DNA from: Amoebophrya sp. AT5.2
Lineage: Eukaryota > Sar > Dinophyceae > Syndiniales > Amoebophryaceae
Assembly (NCBI GenBank): GCA_005223375.1
Contig: RXOD01004444.1
Span: forward strand, 1 to 22,200
DNA: 22,200 nucleotides
Direction of reading: 5' to 3'
Shown here one piece after another: positions 9,304 to 16,800 of this stretch. The first letter of the stretch is position 1. Each line of letters starts with the position of its first letter. Position numbers and translations under genes: made by a program. Below the pieces are notes generated by a model, which saw nothing but the letters and a program-made list of their open reading frames with translations, was not told where the DNA came from and searched no databases.

Positions 9304-9333
9304 GTAGTGCACTACGTCTACGTGCGTCTACGC
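9304..9333. repeat. palindrome plus tandem decamer upstream of the 9445 gene
   Basis: GTAGTGCACTAC is a perfect 12-bp palindrome at 9304-9315. It runs into an imperfect tandem, CGTCTACGTG then CGTCTACGCA. The element lies about 110-140 bp upstream of the next start codon. Confidence 0.4.
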
Positions 9334-9444
9334 AAACATGGTGCAGTAGGTACAGGCCGATGCTGTAGATGAACGGGAGGATGAATGGGAGGACCGCACA
9401 AGTGAGTGCATCTTCATAGTGCCACTAGAAACTCAGTTGTGGCA

Positions 9445-11128
9445 ATGGATGGCGACGAAGACGACGACGAGGCGGTGCATGGGTGCGAGCTCCTAGACCC
9501 GACCAGCGACGAGTTCCAGGCTCGACGCGTAACGTACAGTACACTTTCAGCGGAAAAAATCAACATTCCGGAGAACTTGCTGGGAAGCCGACAATGTCTG
9601 CTGTCGTCGCCAGCCATGGCAGTCGTAGCCATGGCAGCGATTGCGCTACTTGGCGGTGTAGTGCTGATGAAGGTACTTACTTCGAGCGCTGCCTTTTCAT
9701 TAAGCCGTGACGGATTGAAAACTGTGAGTGTGGGGGAGGACGACCGTGCTGGTTCGACTTTCAGTGCACTATAGTTCTTCCTACTTGCTGTTGCTTCAAC
9801 ATCATGCATCGACTCGTTGCCGGTCGGGTACGTATTTACCTACCCTACGATTTAGGTTCATCGGTTTTCTGGTTCTCCGTTGTCGGCGCCGCGTAGTGTC
9901 GGGGAAGAGTTGGTGCAGAGCGTGGAGGACTGGCTCTACGACCGTATCACGTTTCTCGAGTTGAAGGAACACCAGCAAGAACTCCGCACAAGCAGGAACC
10001 TCCGGGCCAGTTCCAGAAAAACGGCGAGCACGAAAACCACGAAGCAGGAGGTGGCAGCGGAGGCGGGGAAGCGGAAACTGGACGAAAACCTTGATGTAGC
10101 CGAGCAGCAAGAACATGAAGAACTCACCAAAAACCAGCTTGAGCTGCAGAAGGAGGAGGTGGATGCCCACGACAAGGAGGTCCCTCCACAGGCACTGGAG
10201 GAGAAAAAACAGAATTTGGAGGAGAAAAAAAAGAATTTGGATGATAAAGAAAAGAATTTGGATGCAAAGAATACGCTCGAAGAGCAGAAAAAGGCTGTGG
10301 AAAAGGAACGAGAGGACGCTGCCGCGCAGAAGGAGCAGGCCGCGGCGGCGACGCAAAAGGCTGAGAACGCGGAACAGCAGACCGAGGAGGAGAAGGCCAA
10401 GCTGCGCGAGAAAGAGAAGGAGGTGGAGAACCAAACCGAGGATTCCGATACATCAGGAGCAGCCGTCGTTCATCATCACCATCACCATCAAAATGAAGAA
10501 AAGACGGAAGCGGAAGACAACACCGGGTTGATGCTGGCTCTGGTCCTCGTGATCGTGCTTATGTGCTGCGGGGTCGGAGCCTTTGTGTACTTCCGGACGC
10601 GGGCGAGGAGGGGTCGCGCGAGGTCGCAGCGCGGCGCTGGAGCTATCGAAAACGCAGCGGGCGGTGGTGTGGGAGGTGTCCCCGACGCCGAAGGAGCGGG
10701 CGGTCTCGGAGGTATCCCGCCGCGGCTGCACGGGTTGCAGGCTCTGCGCGGGCTGCCGAAGCTGAGCGGCGAGCCCGCTGCGGAGCCAGGACGGCAAAGC
10801 AGCAGCAGCGGCAAAAAGCGGAAAGCAGCCGCGGGTGACAAACATCACAAGAAGAAAAAACATTCGAAGCGAAAATCAGCTGAAGGGGTGGAAGCGGAAA
10901 GTGATGGGGAAGCGGAAGAGGACGAACAGGGTGAGGACGTCGAACCTGGCGCAGAACTACCGGACGACGAGGACGGGGGCACTTGAAGACGGAAGTAACC
11001 CAGAAGTAGGAGAAGAGGAAGACGGGGAGGTGGATGGCGATGCGGACATGGAAGAAGAGTCACCAGAAGATGGAGACGATCCAGAAGGAGATGCGGACGA
11101 TCTCGATCTGGGAGCCGAGGCGGGATGA
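9445..11128 (+). CDS. two-exon gene, membrane protein with heptad coiled coil and acidic tail
   Basis: I read exon 1 as 9445-9672 and exon 2 from 9856. The protein starts MDGDEDDDEA. It has a hydrophobic segment at residues about 57-75, then after the splice a long charged region with heptad repeats (EEKKQNL, EEKKKNL, DDKEKNL at 10198-10260), a run of six His, and a second membrane segment (LMLALVLVIVLMCCGVGAF) followed by RTRARRGRARS. By the positive-inside rule the C-terminal side is cytosolic, so the coil would lie in the lumen or outside. The tail is Lys/His-rich, then acidic. The frame stops at 10986 (452 aa), but an acidic, coding-like sequence continues in the +1 frame to the TGA at 11126-11128, so the full product may be about 500 aa. 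I do not recognise the family. The two exons could instead be separate genes. Confidence 0.6.
9673..9855 (+). other. intron of the 9445-11128 gene
   Basis: The sequence starts GTACTTAC and ends CTACCCTACGATTTAG; it is 183 nt and phase 0, with a TAG in the genomic frame near 9772. An alternative donor at 9724 (GTGAGTGT, closer to the general consensus) is also phase 0 and would add 17 residues to exon 1. I prefer 9673 because the same GTACTT start is seen at 1658 and 12430 and because GC3 falls after it. Confidence 0.5.
10198..10260 (+). repeat. three 21-nt heptad-coding repeats
   Basis: Three tandem 21-nt units encode EEKKQNL, EEKKKNL and DDKEKNL, and a decayed fourth unit follows. The period equals one coiled-coil heptad with Leu in register, so the DNA repeat and the protein repeat coincide. 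Confidence 0.7.
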
Positions 11129-12030
11129 TCGGGAAATGTTTCCTAACGTAAGTGCCTGGCCCTGGCCGCAACCGTAGCTAGTCGCTTTCCTGCGTAGAAA
11201 AACCGCAACGCGTAGCTGGGTGGAGAGAGAAGCAAAAGCTGCCGCCAGTAGGCTACACCTGCATTCAGTGCCATCTTCGCTCGGTGCTGAATGTGACACG
11301 CGGAAGTCTGATTCTGATTGTGATTCTTCCAAGAAAATACTTTCTATACTTCTCCTCTGTTGCCGCGGTGGCGAGGAAGCCCTAACCCGAAGGAAGAAGC
11401 TTAACGAAGTTTGGACATAATTCTATGCTTTTCCTATTAAGCGACCCATATTTCGTACCTGTATCCTGCTTTGTTTTTGTTTTACCACATGTACAATGTA
11501 TGAATTCGAGATCGGCCCAAAGCCACTTCGGTGCGTTTGCACCAGTAAAAATAAACGATTGGACGATCATGAAATGAACACGGATCCTCAAGAAAGCGAC
11601 GACGCGTGTCCGACGTGTCGATGTTCCATTGGGTGCATTACCAGACTTTCGCGACCTTGGCAATTGGTTTCGGCTGTTCGAAACGACGGGAGCACGTATT
11701 ACGTACGGAAAAGACTGAAGAAATCAGTCGCGTGAGCACTACTACGTATTGATTTAAGTAATGTGCATGATGTCCATATCCATTCAAGGGGAACGGGGGG
11801 CAAGGGGAACGGGGGGCGATCGCATCTCGTGACGGGAGGCCGCTGCGGCTGCACCCATGGGCTTTCTTCTTCGTCACTCAGGGGCAACATTTCCTGAACG
11901 AAAAAGTTCACGTGATCGCGCCTACTGCGTTCGTCAAGCTTCCTTCTTTCGGTCTGTTACCGCATAGTGGACGCTGCAAGGAATATTTTCGATCACTATC
12001 CTCATTGATTCGGGTCCGGTCAGCTTGAAG
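11129..12030. other. intergenic region with a G-run array, no gene seen
   Basis: These 900 bases carry only short open frames without protein-like composition. The sequence after 11128 contains GTAAGTG at about 11148-11154, so a further intron and exon of the previous gene cannot be fully excluded. The one striking element is the tandem G-rich repeat at 11785-11816. Confidence 0.5.
11785..11816 (+). repeat. tandem 16-mer with four G-tracts (G-quadruplex candidate)
   Basis: The unit CAAGGGGAACGGGGGG occurs twice in direct succession with no mismatch. It gives four runs of 4, 6, 4 and 6 guanines separated by loops of only 3 bases (AAC, CAA, AAC), which fits the usual rule for a stable intramolecular G-quadruplex. 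It lies about 215 bp upstream of the start at 12031. Confidence 0.75.
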
Positions 12031-12674
12031 ATGGCGCAGCCGCGCACGGACCTTGTGATTCCGCAGATTCCGGAGGGCTACGCGCGCCTGAATCTGCTGG
12101 ACACGTTGCCCGAGACGAAGATGGGCGTCCCTTGGATGCAAAAGTGGATTTCTTCCGACCAACGGTTTGGCTGGCAGCACTTCCGGGACGCGGACGCTTG
12201 GAACGCTCGCCCGCAACAACCGCCGATGGAGTCCAACAAGGGGAAAATGATCAACTACCCCGGCTCGACGTACGCCGCGGAGTTGGACCCGGCGGAGAAG
12301 AAGCTGGCGCCGAGCTCCTCGGCGCCCCAGTTTCCGGCGAAAACGAACTGGAAGGTGAACGCCTACGGCTCGAAGCTGCCCTGTCGCCAGGGGGGAGGCA
12401 TCAGCAGCTGGCAACCGAGCCATGTGGAGGTACTTTTATTTATCTTTGAACTGGTAGTTGTACTACTGGATCAACATTCGGTCGTAGTCATAATGTCTGC
12501 CTGCTACTTCAAAATAAAGGGAGTTCCTGCTTGGATATTCGTTCTCTACCCTACGTACAGACTCTGTGGAACTTCCCGGCGGGGTCGGAAAAGTGGAACA
12601 AGAACACAGAGAAATCGCGCATCCTGAACCCCGCACCGACGAAGGGGGTCCTCCAGTACCGGCAAAAAGCGTAA
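12031..12674 (+). CDS. two-exon gene, 170-aa Trp-rich protein of unknown function
   Basis: Exons 12031-12429 and 12561-12674 join in phase 0 to give 170 aa. The start is the ATG of MAQPRTDLVIPQIPEGY; the end is LQYRQKA followed by TAA. Eight tryptophans are spread through the protein in short spaced motifs (VPWMQKW, FGWQHF, DAWNARP, TNWKV, LWNFPAGSEKW), with many Pro, Tyr and Asn between them. There is no signal peptide, no membrane segment and no domain I recognise. GC3 is high in both exons and low in the intron, and the exon 2 peptide has the same Trp/Asn/Lys style as exon 1. Small proteins of this composition are sometimes structural proteins of the ciliary axoneme, but that is only an impression. 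Confidence 0.75.
12430..12560 (+). other. intron of the 12031-12674 gene
   Basis: The sequence starts GTACTTTTATT after a GAG codon and ends CTACCCTACGTACAG; it is 131 nt and phase 0. It is AT-rich and carries a frame-shifting length, so it must be removed for the second exon to be read. The decamer CTACCCTACG at 12546-12555 is identical to one at 9840-9849 in the previous intron, at nearly the same distance from the AG. Confidence 0.75.
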
Positions 12675-13819
12675 ATCATGCGGAGCTTGTATTGCTGGTC
12701 CAGGAAAATTGATTCACTCAGGATTTGTAGCTTGTACATCACGTTGTAGTTCGTTGATGACTACATGCGATCTTGTACTATTTCGATATTGATGTTGATG
12801 TTGATCCTCATCGTACAACACGATTGCTACCGTACATGCGTTCCGTAGTCTCACAGCACGACATTGACAAAATGCAACCAAGTTGCGGTGGTCCCCCATT
12901 CTAAACGTTGTTGTAAAGCGAGCAGCAGGGAGTTCCGTTGTGCTCCGTCACTTCCTTGTAAAAATAAATTTCTTTTGGAGTCTTTCGTTACAATGAACCC
13001 TAGTGCTGATCCGACACTGGACTGTCACTGGTGCGCACCACTTCGTGCATCCATTTCGATCTTGTTTGTGTTCATCTTAATCGTCACCCCTGATCCATCT
13101 TGATCCTTGAGTTAGAGGCGATCAGTGGTTCGAAAAAGTACATCGAGCTGATGGATCACAGATCTCGTATCACCCAGCCCGATTTGAATCAGATTGATCG
13201 TTCGCACTCGCAATGAATAGCTCTGCCAACTGGTCCTCGATTCTAGTTTCATCGTGACGAAAGTAAAGCAAAAGCCCAGGCGTCGACGTCCTCGCATCTA
13301 CTTTGGTAGTACGTCGACTATATTTTATGATAGTTCGACACACTCACGGACACGACCAACTCACTTGTTCTCATCTTAGTCTTACCGTATAGACAACGAC
13401 AAGGATTGAATTAAATTGGTATTGGACATCGATCTTCTCTAGAATCGATCTTACTTCTTACCATTTGCTTTGTTTTTATCTCTCTTATCCTATGGAGCGA
13501 TTTTCATGCAAAAGGGACCGCAACACCACGCTAAGCAGGACTACCTTGAACATGAAAAGCCTCAACTGTACGTTTGTACGCTCTCTTGTAAGAAACGCTT
13601 GGGTGCGTTATCGTTGAGCGCTCGCGCTCGCCGACTCTCGTATAATATCGAAAAATTCATCATCATTAACTATACGCGCTGTTGTATATTTCATTTCTCT
13701 CTTGTTCGGGCCTCGAGTTCACCGGACGTAGTATATTTATCTCTAGCTCTACGAATCTCCTATTTCCAGAAGCAGAAACAACCTCGCCTAATATTCCCCA
13801 GATTCATCTTGCGAGAAAA
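12675..13819. other. intergenic region, no gene seen
   Basis: This AT-rich stretch of 1.1 kb has no convincing coding sequence. It contains an ATCGATCTT direct repeat (13428-13436 and 13444-13452) and 8-bp complementary arms at 13283-13290 and 13312-13319. A TATATTTAT near 13732 lies about 90 bp before the next start codon. A pyrimidine-rich stretch ending in CCAG near 13770 could serve as a splice or trans-splice acceptor. Confidence 0.55.
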
Positions 13820-16800
13820 ATGAAAGGTTTCCAAGCTGCTGCGAAGTTGCTTCGCACTAGTGCGGCTGGGGAAGAAACTCGGTTGCGGCGCGCTCGCCCT
13901 CGCGGTGGTGGTTCTGTTTCCAAGAGAACCTCCTTCCTCGTAGTACTGATGTCGTTTTGGCCATCTGTGCTCTTGCTCGGACTTGGGGCCCAGACTTTCG
14001 CTGGCGCCGCACACCCGGGTACTCAAAGTCGAAACAGCCGAGCGAGCAGTCGGGACGTCCACGACAGTGCCGTGCCGGAGGGGTCCGGCGATACTAATAT
14101 GCGTCGAAGAGGAGCAGCGGCTCATCCTGAAGCGGTTTCCGCCGAAAGTAGTAGGGTTCTTCCTGGTGCCGCTTCTGCACCATCTTCGCTGTATGATAAC
14201 AAATTGTTCAAGGTGCAGGCAGAACGGCACAATCCTTCGGCAAAAGCAAGGCCTGTTGCTCTTCCTGAACTAGAGGACGCGGCAGAAGCGGAAGCAGGAG
14301 AAGCTTTCGGCCGACGGACCAAAGCCAACCGCTACGTGGAGGGCGAGCGCGAGCGCCCTCCGCCACCGCCGCCAAGTCCCGAGCGCAGGCACCCAAAAGT
14401 CCCTGCGCCCGATGCCCGCGCGCGGGGGCTGAATTCGTCGCCGCTTTCGGGATGGCTAATAGAATCACCGCGGCCGGGGCCGCGGGCGCGGGGGGACCGG
14501 GACAACTACAACAGCAGGAGGAGAACTTCAAAAGCTGGTGCGCTGGATTGGGACGAGTTCCAGCGAGCACTTGGAGTTCAGTTATCAGCGCGGTTGCCAC
14601 AGACGCTGGAACAGGAACAGATAGAAACGCAAGAGAGGAAAACGCAGGTTGCAGAAGCCGTCTCTGGCGCGGAGGAAGAGGCGGAGGGGAAGTTGCGACC
14701 GAACGAGGCCGTATCTTCCCCGAGCGTGGCCCAGGTTGAGACGCCGAAGCCAGCGATGATGCGTGCTGCGCACGCTGCGGTCTCGAGGTTTTCCAAATGG
14801 GTGTTTTCTGCAAACCTGGCAAACGCAACTCAGGAAATAAGAACTCCCACAAACAAGTATTCCCTCGAGCAGGACTCCACGGACACCAATCTTACGGCGC
14901 AGCGAGGCGGACACGGCCAAGTGGACGAGGACGCGATGCTGGCGCAGGACGGCCGTTTGGGGAATTCTAAGGCTGTCTGCGATTCGGCGCGACAGTTTCT
15001 GAAAAAGCATGGTGGCCCACAGCCCGCGGCGGGTTTGTGGGGGGGTTTCCTGGGGCGGGGTCGTTCCTCTTCCGGCGACGGAGGGAACAACAGTGCGGCG
15101 AAAAAAGCAGACCATTTCACGGCGGGGGAGAAGGCTCAGTTGAGCACGCAGAGGGTCGCGGCCATTCGAGGCTTGCAGGAACACGCGAGGAGGGAGCAGA
15201 AGCTTTATGGGGGTTCGGGGGCGGCAGATAGTGAACTCTTCGGTATCCTTGGTTACAACGAAGACAGCGTGGCCACGCCACCCGACCCGATGGGACATTG
15301 GAGGATGCGGGAGTGTCGGAGTCGGATGAGCAACAGTTTCATGAGGTACATACCCGATAATGGAGAAAGTGGGAAGCGTCGTGAGTCGGCGGGCCGGCCG
15401 GCTCATCGCGGGAGCTCTAGTGGTCAGGGAAGGAGGAGCAGCCGCTCGCAAGAGGTGGTAGCCGCCGGGGCCCCGGGTGAAGCGAAGGGGCACAACTTCA
15501 AGAGCGAACGGTCTTCGGTGCCCACGGACGAAGGACGCAAGCCGTCGTGCGTGGCGAATAAGCATAAGGTCGAACTCGATGGGGGAGGGCGCTTACGTCC
15601 GGATCACGGCGACGGAAGGGGGAAAGAGCTGGCGTCTGCCGACCGCGCCAATCGCACCGACTTGGCCGGCACGTCGTACCTTAGTCAGGAAAGAGGGGTC
15701 CGGAAAACGGAGCTGCTGTTTGGAGGTGCTGGATGTCCGTATCCGGACTCAGCATCAGCAGCGGGTCCTCGTCGTGATACGCCCTGGCTGCACAAGGACC
15801 ACGACCGCAGCCGAGGCCTGCGCGGGGGAATTTCTGGAAGCGATGGTAGCGACGAAAGTTCCATGTACGACCCGAGCAGCCCATCGAACACGTCTAGCTC
15901 CTCTGTTCCGTCGTCCTGTGCCGTGTCCCGCCCGGTGGCGAGGACGCTGTTAGCTGGCACTGGCCGGAGTGCAGAAAGAGAAGCACTACCGCGCGACCTC
16001 CAGCGGGAGGATGAGGACCAGTGCTCGGAGCCGGCAAGAGCGATCAGAGTCGGACTACAGGCACAACAAGTCCTCGCGACGCCGACCGCGACGGTGCGGA
16101 CTTCTGACGCGCAAATGTGTGCAGGCGACGAAGGGACGGGAGCATCGCTTCGAACAGGCGTTGCCGAGACGACAGCTGATAGCGACCTGCATCGTCAGGA
16201 AGCGGGGAACTCGCTGCTTCGGTATGACCCCATGCAGATCGATGATGACCAGCTTCGCTCGCCGCACCTGATGCCAAGCAGCGATCCCGAACGCGGTGAC
16301 ATACTATCTCAATCTGGACGATCTCATCAATCTATCTACATGGTAATCGACGATCTCAAACTGGAGGACGACGCAAGGGGCGGCGGAGATGCGGCGATGC
16401 AGCATCCCGATGGGAGCGCACCTGAAGCCTACGAACCTTGTGGAGGCAGAAAGGACATGTTGAAGACGCAGAGGGCGTCGTCCGTCGAAGAAAACGCCGA
16501 TGCTGCTCAGGATACACGCCTTGATGCGTGCATCCAGAGTGCATGGTGCGCACAGGGCGGCAGTGATGAACTCGGCGACAACCACGTCGACAAGCAGCTG
16601 AAGACATGGCAGCTGCGCCACGATGGGATTGCGAAGGTTCCCGTCGTTGCGCCGGCGGACGGGCAGCTTTCATCTGCTCTTGTTGCGGGTGATTCTGTCT
16701 TTGCGAATGACCCGCCGACCCTCACCTCCCCGGGATATCTAAAGCTGGAGCGCCAGGCATTGCTGCCCCCGAACTCCCGGCCGGCTTCTTGGGAGGACGG

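Larger units (their letters stand above)
8597..9444. other. intergenic region with palindromic motifs, no gene seen
   Basis: No convincing coding sequence occurs in these 850 bases. The notable contents are two 14-bp near-palindromes at 9152-9184, a perfect 12-bp palindrome at 9304-9315 followed by a tandem decamer, and a tandem 12-mer (GATGAACGGGAG, then GATGAATGGGAG) at 9368-9391. All lie upstream of the next gene and could be part of its promoter. Confidence 0.55.

Noticed and set aside
14338..14361. 8-bp inverted repeat GGAGGGCG/CGCCCTCC in the large gene
   Set aside because: In very GC-rich, Arg/Pro-coding sequence an 8-bp stem is expected often. It lacks the length of the two hairpins reported.
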